The translations under genes were made by a program, and so were the position numbers. A stretch of 64,000 nt of DNA from Brevibacillus antibioticus (GTDB taxonomy: Bacteria > Bacillota > Bacilli > Brevibacillales > Brevibacillaceae). The notes under the pieces were generated by a model. It had not been told where the DNA came from. It did no database searches and was given only the letters and a program-made list of their open reading frames with translations. Shown piece by piece: positions 53,017-62,586 of this stretch. The first letter of the stretch is position 1. Each line of letters opens with the position of its first letter. The stretch spans positions 2,499,501 through 2,563,500 of the forward strand of contig NZ_SZNK01000001.1 of assembly GCF_005217615.1 (NCBI RefSeq). The letters run 5' to 3'.

Positions 53017-53556
53017 ATGATAAAAGCAAAGGCTGGTGTCGTTTCTTTGAAAGTACTGGAAACAGATCGTCTCATCCTCCGCTGGCAAACTGCCGAAGAC
53101 GCTGATTTTGTCTTGAAACTGATGAATGAACCTTCTTGGATTCGTTTTATTGGCGATCGTGGTCTTCATTCGACGGAAGACGCCCGCAACTATATTTTGA
53201 ATGGCGCTGTCGCAATGTACGAGAGTCTTGGCTTTGGTCTGTATTTGACAGAACGAAAGGAAGGAAATATTCCCATCGGTTTATGTGGATTGATCAAGAG
53301 AGATTCGTTGGAGGATGTCGATATCGGCTTTGCCTTTCTGCCCGCATACTGGGGGAAAGGCTACGCCTATGAGGCAGCTTCTGCCGTTCTTGCCCACGGA
53401 AAAGAAGTTTTCGGCTTAAAGCGCATCGTAGCAATTACCAACCCCGATAATGCATCTTCTGCCAAGCTTCTAAAGAAAATCGGTCTGCAAGAAAAAGGGA
53501 TGATCACCCTTCCCAATGATGCGAAGGAGGTCATGTTTTTTGCCATTGAATTCTAG
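53017..53556 (+). CDS. GNAT-family N-acetyltransferase (RimJ/RimL-like)
   Basis: The 179-residue protein has ETDRLILRWQTAEDADFVLKLMNEPSWIRFIGDRGLHSTEDARNYI and the acetyl-CoA region IGFAFLPAYWGKGYAYEAASAVLAHG followed by NPDNASSAKLLKKIGLQ. The ATG directly follows the peptidase stop but has a weak ribosome binding site; TTG ten codons on is an alternative. Substrate unknown. Confidence 0.88.
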   Translation: MIKAKAGVVSLKVLETDRLILRWQTAEDADFVLKLMNEPSWIRFIGDRGLHSTEDARNYILNGAVAMYESLGFGLYLTERKEGNIPIGLCGLIKRDSLEDVDIGFAFLPAYWGKGYAYEAASAVLAHGKEVFGLKRIVAITNPDNASSAKLLKKIGLQEKGMITLPNDAKEVMFFAIEF

Positions 53557-54149
53557 GCTATGCTGTCCAAGTGAGTCGTAGAATTGGTGAAATGGATCAG
53601 ACGTCCGTATTCGTTATACTCCAACAAGTGGATACCAGTGTCGCCTGTGGCAAAGTAAATGTCGTGCAAGACAGGCAGCTGCAAGAAGCTTTCGATGATT
53701 CTGGAGATCATGCCGCCGTGGGAAACAATCGCAATTCTTTTATAGGAAGTGCTGAGATGTCTGATTGCGGAATAGATTTGCTCCCCGCGTGCGCGGAATT
53801 CGATCTTGCTCTCGCCATCTCCGCCCAACTTTTCGTGCGGCAAGATTCCCCAAGGAAACGCGACTTCCTCTAAGGGCTTGCCTGCCAGGTCTCCATTATT
53901 GTGCTCTTGCAGCTCGGGTATGTACTGAACGGGACAACCTACTGTGTCAGCCAAAATAGAAGCGGTCTCACTGGCTCGCTTGAGTGTGCTCGCCCAAATA
54001 AAATCTGGAGGAAACTGCTCCAAAACGCGCGCTGCCATGCGCCGTGCCTGTTCACGCCCTTCTTCTGTCAAAGGAAAATCTGCCTTGCCTTCATGCACAT
54101 TCAAAATATCTGCTTCGGATTGTCCATGGCGAATCAACAAAATTTGCAT
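53553..54149 (-). CDS. Histidine phosphatase (phosphoglycerate mutase-like)
   Basis: The 198-residue protein has LLIRHGQSEAD (His 9), the second arginine in STLKRASETA and the late His in AIVSHGGMISRIIE. This is the cofactor-dependent mutase/acid phosphatase fold; such members are broad phosphatases more often than mutases. It is convergent with the acetyltransferase gene, overlapping it by four bases at the 3' ends. Confidence 0.88.
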   Translation of the reverse strand: MQILLIRHGQSEADILNVHEGKADFPLTEEGREQARRMAARVLEQFPPDFIWASTLKRASETASILADTVGCPVQYIPELQEHNNGDLAGKPLEEVAFPWGILPHEKLGGDGESKIEFRARGEQIYSAIRHLSTSYKRIAIVSHGGMISRIIESFLQLPVLHDIYFATGDTGIHLLEYNEYGRLIHFTNSTTHLDSIA

Positions 54150-54173
54150 CGGATTGCCTCCTCATTAGGGATA

Positions 54174-54203
54174 AAGAGGGCCTCACCGTGATCGGGAGGC
54201 CCT
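54174..54203 (-). terminator. Terminator of prfC
   Basis: AGGGCCTC and GAGGCCCT form an 8-bp stem followed by CTTTAT on the minus strand. The T run is short. Confidence 0.55.
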
Positions 54204-54219
54204 GTCATTCCTTTTTCAA

Positions 54220-55818
54220 TTAAGACTGAACGGATTTCAAACCAAGAGAACTCTCGTGGAACTTGATATTCGAGTACTTATCCATCGCGACACGCAGCTG
54301 GTATTCGCTCTCAAACAGCATAACCGGACGGCCATAACGGTCGGAAACGGTTCGGTTCTTTACAGCATCGAGGTCTGCTTTCTCCCCTTCGAGCCAGCGA
54401 GCGATTTGGTAAGGCATACGCGTCAGCATGATATCTACCCCGTACTCGGCTTTCAAGCGGTATTCCAGTACCTCGAACTGCAGAACACCTACCACGCCAA
54501 GAATCAGCTCTTCCATCGGATGGGTACGGAATAACTGCACCGTTCCTTCCTCGGTCAACTGCATGATCCCTTTTTGGAATTGCTTGTGCTTCATCGCGTC
54601 CTTCACCATCACCTTAGAGAAAAACTCCGGCGAGAAGTGCGGCATTTCTTCGTACTCAAACGATTTTCCGACGCAGAGTGTATCGCCGATCTGGAAAATG
54701 CCCGGGTCAAAAAGACCGATGACATCTCCCGCGAACGATTCATCGACTATTTCGCGGTCCTGTGCCATAAACTGTACCGGCTGCGCCAATTTGACGTCTT
54801 TGCCAAGACGGACGTGCTTAACTGACATCCCCCGCTCAAACTTGCCGGAGCAAATACGCAAGAAAGCGATGCGATCTCGGTGAGCTGGGTTCATATTGGC
54901 TTGGATTTTAAAGATGAAGCCGGAGAACGCGTTCGTATACGGATCAATCAAGCCTTCTGTACTCTTCTTCGCAGAAGGTGCTGGCGCCATTTGCAGGAAG
55001 TTGTCCAGAAATGTTTGTACACCGAAGTTATTGATGGCACTACCGAAGAAAACAGGTGTCAGTTGCCCTTTGTTGATCAGTTCCGGATCGTATTCATCTC
55101 CCGCAACATCTAGGAGGGAGATTTCGTCCTGCAATTGCTGCCACAGCTCTTGACCAACACGATCACCGATTAGTGGATCTTCTGCTCCCTCTACAGGGAA
55201 AAAGGAAATATCCTCGTGCTGTGTATTGCTTTGATACAGCTCGACACGAGACTTCATGCGGTCAAATACACCGCTGAAATAGCTGCCCATCCCAATCGGC
55301 CAGTTCATCGGATAAGAACGAATACCCAGTACGCGCTCAATTTCTTCCAAGAGCTCGAATGGATCTTTACCGTGACGGTCCAGCTTGTTCACGAACGTAA
55401 AGATTGGAATACCCCGCATCCGACAGACCTTGAACAGCTTGATCGTCTGTGCCTCTACCCCTTTTGCTACGTCGATAATCATCACAGCAGCGTCAGCAGC
55501 CGTCAGTGTACGGTACGTATCTTCACTGAAGTCTTGGTGACCAGGTGTATCCAAAATGTTGATGTGGTGTCCGTTGTATTCGAAATCCATCGCACTGGAC
55601 GTAACGGAGATTCCACGCTTTTTCTCGATCTCCATCCAGTCGGAGGTGGCATGCTTGGAATTTTTGCGCCCTTTGACCATCCCTGCTTCACGGATCGCTC
55701 CGCCGTAGTAGAGCAGCTTTTCCGTCATTGTTGTTTTACCCGCATCCGGGTGGGAGATGATGGCGAAGGTACGGCGTTTTGCTATCTCATTTTCCCATTG
55801 GGGATTGGATTGACTCAT
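54220..55818 (-). CDS. prfC: Peptide chain release factor 3
   Basis: The 532-residue GTPase has G1 ISHPDAGKTTMTE, switch ATSDWMEIEKKRGISVTSSAMDF, G3 DTPGHQDFSEDTYR and G4 FVNKLDRHGKDP, plus the RF3-specific C-terminal part. RF3 removes RF1/RF2 from the ribosome after peptide release. The ATG at 55818 lies 7 bases after AGGAG; the upstream frame to 55893 is not supported. Confidence 0.95.
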   Translation of the reverse strand: MSQSNPQWENEIAKRRTFAIISHPDAGKTTMTEKLLYYGGAIREAGMVKGRKNSKHATSDWMEIEKKRGISVTSSAMDFEYNGHHINILDTPGHQDFSEDTYRTLTAADAAVMIIDVAKGVEAQTIKLFKVCRMRGIPIFTFVNKLDRHGKDPFELLEEIERVLGIRSYPMNWPIGMGSYFSGVFDRMKSRVELYQSNTQHEDISFFPVEGAEDPLIGDRVGQELWQQLQDEISLLDVAGDEYDPELINKGQLTPVFFGSAINNFGVQTFLDNFLQMAPAPSAKKSTEGLIDPYTNAFSGFIFKIQANMNPAHRDRIAFLRICSGKFERGMSVKHVRLGKDVKLAQPVQFMAQDREIVDESFAGDVIGLFDPGIFQIGDTLCVGKSFEYEEMPHFSPEFFSKVMVKDAMKHKQFQKGIMQLTEEGTVQLFRTHPMEELILGVVGVLQFEVLEYRLKAEYGVDIMLTRMPYQIARWLEGEKADLDAVKNRTVSDRYGRPVMLFESEYQLRVAMDKYSNIKFHESSLGLKSVQS

Positions 55819-56092
55819 CTTCATTCTCCTGTCATCGCAAATAAGTAACACATTCGTTTCCTCTACGATTATACCGACAAATGCTTGCCGCATCCACCTA
55901 GTAATTTTTCTTGTACTATCGGTAAAATTAATTCATTCAAGGATGATCGTATAAGCGCAACTAAGGCCTCGCAAAAGGCTTTGCGTAGCCAAGTTTCCTA
56001 AGAAACGTTATAATATTCAGTAGTAAAAATTTTTTGACTGCATGACTTACATACTGATTACCAGAATATAACAAACCTACAGGAGGAACCCT

Positions 56093-57613
56093 ATGTCAAC
56101 GACTGTGGAAACACGTGCGGCCGAATTCCGTGACTATGTGAAGAAAATAACCAGCTACACGCAAGCCCTGAACGTTCTTTATTGGGACAAAGCTACACAA
56201 GCGCCTCGCAATGGAATGGATGCCCGTTCTGAAATCATCGGGACTTTGGCTGGCGAGCAATTCAAGCTGTCGACGTCTAAAGAAATGGAAGCGCTTTTGA
56301 CGGAGCTGAGTGAGCCATCTGTCCTCGAAGCATTGGATGAAGTTACCCGTCACAGTGTGCTGGAATGCAAAAAGGAATTTGACCGCAACAAGAAAATTCC
56401 TGCTGACAGGCATCAAGAGTACGTTGTACTGACCGCCAAGGCAGAAACGGTGTGGGAAGAAGCTCGTGCCAACAACGACTTTTCCATGTTCCAGCCGTAC
56501 CTCGAGAAAATCGTGAACTTCCAGCTCGAGTTCATTGAATATTGGGGTCATGACGGCAAAAACAAATACAACACTCTCTTGGACATGTATGAGCCTGGCA
56601 TGACTGTTGACCAGCTCGATCCAATCTTCGCCACCTTGCGCGAGAAAACCGTCAAGCTGGTAAAAGCAATCGCCGACTCTCCGTACAAGCCAGACACATC
56701 CTTTTTGACGAAAAACTTCCCTGTGGCAGACCAGGAAGCTTTCAGCCGTTATATCCTCGAGAAAATCGGGTACGACTTCAAGTCTGGCCGCATGGATCGC
56801 AGTGCGCATCCGTTCTGCACCACCTTCAACCCTGGAGATGTCCGCATTACGACGCGCTACGCTGAAAATGATTTCAATTCTGCGCTCTTCAGTTGCATTC
56901 ACGAGGCTGGCCACGCGATGTACGAGCAGAACATCAATCCTGACCTGTTGTTCACTCCTCTGTGCGATGGTACCTCCATGGGGATTCACGAGTCTCAATC
57001 CCGCTACTGGGAAAACATGGTTGGACGCAGTCTGCCTTTCTGGAATCACTTTTTCGCTGACTTGCAAAAAGCATTCCCTACCCAATTCGAAGGTGTGTCT
57101 GTAGAAGACCTGCATCGTGCGGTTAACGCTGTTACTCCTTCCTTTATCCGTACGGAAGCAGATGAGTTGACGTACAACCTGCATGTCATGATCCGCTACG
57201 AAATCGAGAAAGGCTTGATCAATCAAACCATCGAAGTAGCTGATCTGCCAAAAATCTGGAACGAAAAAATGAAAGAATACCTGGGTGTCGAGCCACCGAC
57301 AGATGCACTGGGTGTGCTTCAAGATGTACACTGGTCTGGCGGAATGATCGGTTACTTCCCTACTTACTCGCTGGGTAATGTGTATGCGGCACAATTCGTC
57401 CACGTTATGGAGAGTGAGATCAACGGTTACGAAGATCTGATCGCAAAAGGCGCTTTCGCTCCAATCCGTGAGTGGCTCAAGGAAAAAATCCATCAGTACG
57501 GTAAAATGAAAAGCCCTCGTGAACTCGTTCAAGCGATTACAGGCGAAGGTACAAATGCAACTTACTTGATGAATTACCTCGAGAAAAAATACACAGACGT
57601 ATACAAGCTGTAA
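56093..57613 (+). CDS. Carboxypeptidase, M32 family
   Basis: The 506-residue helical metallopeptidase has HEAGH in FSCIHEAGHAMYEQ (about residue 269), the third ligand in GIHESQSRYWENMVG and DVRITTRY and EADELTYNLHVMIRYEIE, all M32 hallmarks. It removes C-terminal residues with broad specificity. AGGAGG precedes the ATG. The 274 bases upstream contain no other feature I can support. Confidence 0.93.
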   Translation: MSTTVETRAAEFRDYVKKITSYTQALNVLYWDKATQAPRNGMDARSEIIGTLAGEQFKLSTSKEMEALLTELSEPSVLEALDEVTRHSVLECKKEFDRNKKIPADRHQEYVVLTAKAETVWEEARANNDFSMFQPYLEKIVNFQLEFIEYWGHDGKNKYNTLLDMYEPGMTVDQLDPIFATLREKTVKLVKAIADSPYKPDTSFLTKNFPVADQEAFSRYILEKIGYDFKSGRMDRSAHPFCTTFNPGDVRITTRYAENDFNSALFSCIHEAGHAMYEQNINPDLLFTPLCDGTSMGIHESQSRYWENMVGRSLPFWNHFFADLQKAFPTQFEGVSVEDLHRAVNAVTPSFIRTEADELTYNLHVMIRYEIEKGLINQTIEVADLPKIWNEKMKEYLGVEPPTDALGVLQDVHWSGGMIGYFPTYSLGNVYAAQFVHVMESEINGYEDLIAKGAFAPIREWLKEKIHQYGKMKSPRELVQAITGEGTNATYLMNYLEKKYTDVYKL

Positions 57614-57634
57614 GCAGTTCTCCCCTTACTATCC

Positions 57635-57668
57635 AATGTTCTCCCTGCTCAGGGAGGACATTTTCATT
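57635..57668 (+). terminator. Terminator of the M32 carboxypeptidase gene
   Basis: AATGTTCTCCCT and AGGGAGGACATT pair (one mismatch) around GCTC, followed by TTCATTT. Confidence 0.7.
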
Positions 57669-57790
57669 TCCCACAGTTACCTTTTGTAACCTACGTACAT
57701 AAAAGTGCATCCTTCCCCTCGCGGATAAATGCTAGTACACTGCACAATATACATGAGATTCCTATTGTCTCAAAAAAGGAGTGTTATCGA

Positions 57791-58510
57791 TTGGCTATCG
57801 ATCTAAAAGGAAAAACCGCAATCATTACAGGAGCAGGTAAAGGAATTGGTCGGGCTACTGCCATTGCTTTGGCAAAAGAAGGCGTAAATCTCGGCCTCTT
57901 GGCTCGTTCTGAGGAAAATTTGAAGCAAGTAGCCAAGGAAGTAGAAGCATACGGCGTGAAGGTCGCGATTGCGACAGCAGACGTTTCCAACTATGATGAT
58001 GTCACGACTGCTGTTACCTCTATCAAAAATGAACTGGGGCAAATTGATATCCTGCTCAACAATGCAGGCGTCGCTAAATTCGGTAAATTCCTGGAGCTTG
58101 AAACGAGCGAATGGGAACAAATCATCCAAGTCAACCTGATGGGCGTGTACTACGTGACTCGCGCTGTACTTCCTGGCATGATTGACCAAAACTCCGGTGA
58201 CATTATCAACATCTCGTCCACTGCTGGACAAAAAGGAGCTCCTGTCACCAGCGCCTATAGTGCATCCAAGTTTGGTGTTCTTGGCCTGACTGAATCGTTA
58301 GCTCTCGAAGTGCGCAAACACAACATTCGCGTAACGGCGCTTACGCCTAGCACAGTAGCAACCGATATGGCCATTGAATTGGGTCTGACCGACGGAAATC
58401 CTGAAAAGACCATGCAGCCTGAGGATATTGCTGAGTTCGTGGTTAGCCAGCTGAAGCTGAACAAACGCATCTTTGTGAAATCCGCTGGACTGTGGTCCAC
58501 CAATCCATAG
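57791..58510 (+). CDS. Short-chain dehydrogenase, 3-ketoacyl-ACP reductase-like
   Basis: The 239-residue protein has the NADP motif TGAGKGIG (about 14-21), NNAG, and catalytic Ser in [10 protein letters not shown] with YSASK (about 156-160). It resembles FabG-type reductases such as those duplicated outside fatty-acid operons. TTG at 57791 follows AGGAGTG. Single gene with a terminator. Confidence 0.9.
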   Translation: MAIDLKGKTAIITGAGKGIGRATAIALAKEGVNLGLLARSEENLKQVAKEVEAYGVKVAIATADVSNYDDVTTAVTSIKNELGQIDILLNNAGVAKFGKFLELETSEWEQIIQVNLMGVYYVTRAVLPGMIDQNSGDIINISSTAGQKGAPVTSAYSASKFGVLGLTESLALEVRKHNIRVTALTPSTVATDMAIELGLTDGNPEKTMQPEDIAEFVVSQLKLNKRIFVKSAGLWSTNP

Positions 58511-58523
58511 AAATGACATGGCA

Positions 58524-58576
58524 AAAAAGCGAAAAGGGTCCGTTCGTACAGGCGGATTTCTTTTCGCTTTTTCTTT
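58524..58576 (+). terminator. Terminator of the dehydrogenase gene
   Basis: AAAAAAGCGAAAAG and CTTTTCGCTTTTT pair around an inner TCCG/CGGA stem, ending in a T-rich stretch. Confidence 0.8.
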
Positions 58577-58723
58577 TCCGAAGCCCGGTGAAATCGCTTC
58601 AATTTTGTTCACGTTCTATCCACGATTTCTTCACGCCTTATTCACACCTGCCCAACCAAAAATACCCTCAACAGGAGTATGATGAACATGTAAAACATTT
58701 TCCACAAAGTGGAGGGTATCCTT

Positions 58724-58873
58724 ATGATACAAGTGCTGTCGAATTGGTTGTGGGGGAATGAAGAACAAGAAGTCGTTCCATTCGAGACGAAAAGATACGT
58801 CCGAAATGAAATGGAGCAATTCACGTTCAATGATCCACAGCAAATGCTGCCGTATCCGCATCCCCAGCTCTAA
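58724..58873 (+). CDS. Small hypothetical protein (49 aa)
   Basis: The frame starts MIQVLSNWLWGNEEQEVVPF and ends NDPQQMLPYPHPQL. GGAGG stands 8 bases before the ATG and a strong terminator lies 28 bases after the stop, so it looks like a complete transcription unit. The proline-rich end and tryptophans are reminiscent of spore coat peptides, but I do not recognise it. Confidence 0.65.
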   Translation: MIQVLSNWLWGNEEQEVVPFETKRYVRNEMEQFTFNDPQQMLPYPHPQL

Positions 58874-58901
58874 GTTCCGTTACTTGATCCAATATAGCCT
58901 G

Positions 58902-58928
58902 AAGCTGCCGAATCTGGCAGCTTTTTTT
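58902..58928 (+). terminator. Terminator of the 49-residue protein gene
   Basis: AAGCTGCC and GGCAGCTT pair around six bases and are followed by a T run. Confidence 0.85.
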
Positions 58929-58987
58929 GCTCCTTTCTGAAAGCGTTCACTGATGTGCTACAATGTGGTAAACAGGAGGGGTTCGCT

Positions 58988-59566
58988 TTGGTCGAGTTCA
59001 CAGATAAATGGTTGCCCACGTACATTCGCCGCGATTTGGCAGTCTTATTTTGCGGTATCAATCCAGGACGTATTTCGGCTACGACGGGTTTCCACTACGC
59101 CAATCCAGCCAACCTGTTTTGGCGTGGATTGTACGAAGGTGGCCTGACTCCTCACAAGCTATTGCCCGAGGAAACCGCTACCCTCTTAGACTACCACTAT
59201 GGTATTACCGATCTGGTATCACGCCCTACCCGCTCCGCAACAGACCTGCGCAACGAGGATTACGCCACTGGGGCAGAGCTGTTCGTCCAAATGATCCAGA
59301 CTTACCGACCTCGTGTTATTTGTTTTAACGGCATTACTGCTTTTCGTCACGCGACTGGCCAAAAGAAAGAGGCAATTTCACTGGGACTGCAACCAATCAG
59401 GTACTTTGGAACAGAAGAATGGTCTGGCAGCTATGTGTTTGTCGTCCCGTCTACCAGTGGGGCAAACGCATCTTTTACACGTGAGGAACGCATCGCCAAG
59501 TTTACAGAGCTGAGTCATTTTTTACGCAAGATGAATTGGCACCCTCTACCCTCGCCTGCTAAGTAG
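58988..59566 (+). CDS. mug: Mismatch-specific DNA glycosylase (Mug/TDG type)
   Basis: The 192-residue protein has the Mug active-site segment LAVLFCGINPGRISATTGFHYANPANLFWRGLYEGGLTP and the second motif VVPSTSGANASF. It excises uracil or thymine opposite guanine. TTG at 58988, 6 bases after AGGAGGGG, is the likely start; eleven upstream codons are unsupported. Confidence 0.9.
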   Translation: MVEFTDKWLPTYIRRDLAVLFCGINPGRISATTGFHYANPANLFWRGLYEGGLTPHKLLPEETATLLDYHYGITDLVSRPTRSATDLRNEDYATGAELFVQMIQTYRPRVICFNGITAFRHATGQKKEAISLGLQPIRYFGTEEWSGSYVFVVPSTSGANASFTREERIAKFTELSHFLRKMNWHPLPSPAK

Positions 59567-59639
59567 GGCCTTTCGTGTCAACCACATCTCTTCTTCCGTA
59601 CAATACTTGTAGCTCTATACGCAGGGAGGGGCATCAGCA

Positions 59640-60629
59640 GTGGACGACCTCATCAAAAAAATCCAGAACAAATACGACATGACTGTTTTGCAACACAAAA
59701 CCATTCGAGATACACCCAAGTCACTCGTCATTTACTTGGAAACAACCAATGGCAAATTCATCGCAAAAGCTTTGCCTCTGGAAAAGGAACGTTTACATTT
59801 CATCCTGCATGCAGAAGCGCATTTGCGTAAAAACGGCGTACACATCCCTGACATTCAACGCACCAAAAATAATAAGCGCTACATCACACATAAAGAAAAG
59901 CCTTTCGTTCTCCACCAACGGCTATCCTGGCCAAATATTGCGTATACTTCCCCTCTTCGAATGGAACGCATCGGCACGGTATTAGGCAAAATTCATGCGA
60001 GATCGCTCGGTTTTTCCTCCAAGTACGGCAAACTTTACAATGGCGCAGAGAAATGGTCCGTGGAGTACAAAACAGATTTAGCCGCCCTTGAGAAGTGGGA
60101 GCTTCGACACACCGGGAAAAATGATCGTAAATACGCCACTATCGCGGAATACCTTCCTTTTTTTAAACAAGCAGGAGTGAGTGCCAAGGAACATTTACTC
60201 TCCTCTTCATACTTCTCGACATGGAAAAGGGAACCATTGACCAAACACTTCCTCTGTCACGGAGATTTTAACAATGGGAATTTGCTCGTCAGTAATCAAA
60301 GAATTGCGATCATTGACTGGGAGGACGTTCGCTACGATTTCCCGTCCAAAGACATTGCGCGTGTTCTCTCCCTTGCTATGCGAAAAAATGAGCATTGGAA
60401 CGAGGAATTGTTCTCTCATTTATTGCGTGGCTATCTCCGAGAAAATCCCCTCTCGATTAGGCAACTGCATCTACTCTTTGTCGATCTCGCTTTCCCGCAT
60501 ATCATTGAACGTTTTTTACGCAAAAAGCAGTATGACCAGATGAACCTTGCTGAGATTCAACAGTTTTGCAATCGAGAAGCTCTCAAAACCGCGTTTATGC
60601 TAGACGAAATGAAGGCCCATGTGTATTAG
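59640..60629 (+). CDS. CotS-family spore coat kinase-like protein
   Basis: The 329-residue protein has an aminoglycoside-phosphotransferase/choline-kinase fold: catalytic loop HGDFNNGNLLVS (about 212-223) and IIDWEDVRYDFPSKDIARVL (about 228-247). The N-terminal lobe (KSLVIYLETTNGKFIAKALPLEKERLHFILHAEAHLRKNG) is of CotS/YutH/YsxE type, associated with the spore coat. GTG at 59640 follows GGGAGGGG. Confidence 0.85.
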   Translation: MDDLIKKIQNKYDMTVLQHKTIRDTPKSLVIYLETTNGKFIAKALPLEKERLHFILHAEAHLRKNGVHIPDIQRTKNNKRYITHKEKPFVLHQRLSWPNIAYTSPLRMERIGTVLGKIHARSLGFSSKYGKLYNGAEKWSVEYKTDLAALEKWELRHTGKNDRKYATIAEYLPFFKQAGVSAKEHLLSSSYFSTWKREPLTKHFLCHGDFNNGNLLVSNQRIAIIDWEDVRYDFPSKDIARVLSLAMRKNEHWNEELFSHLLRGYLRENPLSIRQLHLLFVDLAFPHIIERFLRKKQYDQMNLAEIQQFCNREALKTAFMLDEMKAHVY

Positions 60630-60688
60630 ACGCAAGGCTATAGCCTGTCTATACACATAGGCCTTCCCTATTTAACTGGCGCAAACCG

Positions 60689-62554
60689 TTACGTCTGAGC
60701 CATCCTCACCAAAGAGCTTTGTTGGCGGGTATATTGAATGAGCTCTGCCGCCATCTCGTAATAATTGAAGGGTGTAATCAGATAGATGCCATTGAAGTAA
60801 CGCACAGCCGTGTCGACCAATTCCTTCGCGATTGCGATTCCTTCCTGTCGAGCTGCCTCTCCCTGTACCTTTTTCATCCGTTCCAGAGCTTCTGTCGACA
60901 GCTTGATTCCCGGCACTTCATTATGCAGGAACTCCGCATTGCGCGAGCTGGTCAGCGGCATGATCCCGATAAAGACAGGAATGCCGATATGCTTCGTCGC
61001 CTCGTATACATTCCGAATGGACTCTGCATCGTACACAGGTTGCGTCATAATGTAATCAGCGCCTGCCTCGACCTTCTTTTCCAAGCGGGCAACCGCAGCA
61101 TCCATATTTCGGACATTCGGATTAAAGGCTGCACCCACAATGAACTGGGCTTTCTGCTTTAACGGACGTCCTGAAAACGAAACACCTTCGTTCAACTGCT
61201 TCACCATACGAATCAAATCAAACGAGGTCACATCAAATACAGAGCTGGCACCTGGCAAGTCACCAAAGCGCGATGGATCGCCCGTAATCACCAATATTTG
61301 ATCGATTCCCAAAGCGTGCAGCCCCATTAAGTGCGATTGCTGCCCAATCAGATTGCGGTCTCGGCAAGCAATGTGCAAGAGCGGATCGATTCCATGTCTG
61401 CTCTTCATAAGTGCCCCGAGAGCCATGTTGCTCATCCGCACTGTCGCCAACGAGTTATCCGCCAACGTAATAGCGTCTGCTCCTGCTTTGTGCAACTCAC
61501 AGCATCCGTGGAGAAACTGGTCTGCATCCAGATCACGTGGCGGATCAAACTCGACAATGATCGTCGTTGCTGTTTTTACGCGCTCGACAATGCTTGGCTT
61601 CTCCCTCTCCCTCGTGTTCTGCACAGTAATCGAAGGTCGATCTCCAGCAACGATGGTCGGGTTCACACGCGCTTGCGGCTCAAGCGACTCAAGTGCATCC
61701 GCAATCGCCTTCACATGTGCAGGTGTAGTTCCGCAGCATCCGCCAATCAACCGAACCCCCTGCTCACGCAACCGAAGCGCACTCTGTCCAAAATATTCAG
61801 GTGATGATTTAAAAGCGTATTCTCCGTCAGTCATTCCCAGACGCCCTGCATTCGGGAATACGGATAAAAGTGCATCTTCTGGAATCATTGTATTTTCAAA
61901 CGAGCGTAAGAGTTCAGCGGGACCAAGGCGACAGTTTAGTCCGATCACGTCAGCGCCTGCGGCTTTCAGCTCGGAAAAAGCATCTGTCAAAGCGTACCCA
62001 TCACGTGTGCGTCCTACTTCCAAAGTGGCTAACTGCGCGATTACAGGTACATCTGTGAGCGGGCGAATTACCTCGATTGCCAGAAGCAGCTCCTCCAGGT
62101 CCACGAACGTCTCCAGAATCAGTCCATCTACGCCAGCATGCAACAGAGCAATCGCTTGCTCCTCATACTGATCACGGTATTCGTCCAAAACCTTTTTCTT
62201 CACCCGTCCAGCCAAAATCGATCCGATGCTCCCAGCCACATAAGCATCATCCTGTGCGGCTTCCCGTGCTATGGCGACTGCAAGCCGGTTAATCCGCGCT
62301 ACCTTATGCTCCAGACCGTAACGGCTTAATGCATCTCGGTTGGCAGAATACGTATTTGTCTCCAGGAAACGTGCACCAGCCTGATAGTAAGACGTATGAA
62401 CTTCATGCACCAAACGTGGGTTGGACAAACACAGCTCCTCAAAGCTGACGCCAACGGGGACGCCCACCCCGTGCAGCTGGGTCGCCATCGCACCGTCTCC
62501 GACTAGCAAGTGGTCTTTCAAATAGGCTCGTAAATCTTTCTTTCTCGTCGTCAA
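60689..62554 (-). CDS. yitJ: Bifunctional homocysteine S-methyltransferase / methylenetetrahydrofolate reductase
   Basis: Residues about 1-290 form a zinc-dependent homocysteine methyltransferase barrel (LVGDGAMATQLHG, GLNCRLGP, GGCCGTTPAHVKAI with ligand cysteines). Residues about 325-615 form a MetF-type reductase (TIIVEFDPPRDLDADQF, ITGDPSRFGD, GADYIMTQPVYDAE). This is the YitJ fusion. It lies 32 bases after the methionine synthase stop, so both methionine-cycle genes are probably one transcript. Confidence 0.94.
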   Translation of the reverse strand: MTTRKKDLRAYLKDHLLVGDGAMATQLHGVGVPVGVSFEELCLSNPRLVHEVHTSYYQAGARFLETNTYSANRDALSRYGLEHKVARINRLAVAIAREAAQDDAYVAGSIGSILAGRVKKKVLDEYRDQYEEQAIALLHAGVDGLILETFVDLEELLLAIEVIRPLTDVPVIAQLATLEVGRTRDGYALTDAFSELKAAGADVIGLNCRLGPAELLRSFENTMIPEDALLSVFPNAGRLGMTDGEYAFKSSPEYFGQSALRLREQGVRLIGGCCGTTPAHVKAIADALESLEPQARVNPTIVAGDRPSITVQNTREREKPSIVERVKTATTIIVEFDPPRDLDADQFLHGCCELHKAGADAITLADNSLATVRMSNMALGALMKSRHGIDPLLHIACRDRNLIGQQSHLMGLHALGIDQILVITGDPSRFGDLPGASSVFDVTSFDLIRMVKQLNEGVSFSGRPLKQKAQFIVGAAFNPNVRNMDAAVARLEKKVEAGADYIMTQPVYDAESIRNVYEATKHIGIPVFIGIMPLTSSRNAEFLHNEVPGIKLSTEALERMKKVQGEAARQEGIAIAKELVDTAVRYFNGIYLITPFNYYEMAAELIQYTRQQSSLVRMAQT

Positions 62555-62586
62555 CTCAATCCCTTCTCTCCCATTTTCATTTATTT

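Noticed and set aside
56096-57532. A 478-codon open frame antisense to the M32 carboxypeptidase gene
   Set aside because: It mirrors the sense gene, has no ribosome binding site and no recognisable domain; the sense strand has complete catalytic motifs. Codon bias of the sense gene explains the lack of stops.
61353-62171. A 272-codon open frame antisense to yitJ
   Set aside because: Ser/Arg-rich translation with no domain; yitJ motifs on the minus strand are clear.
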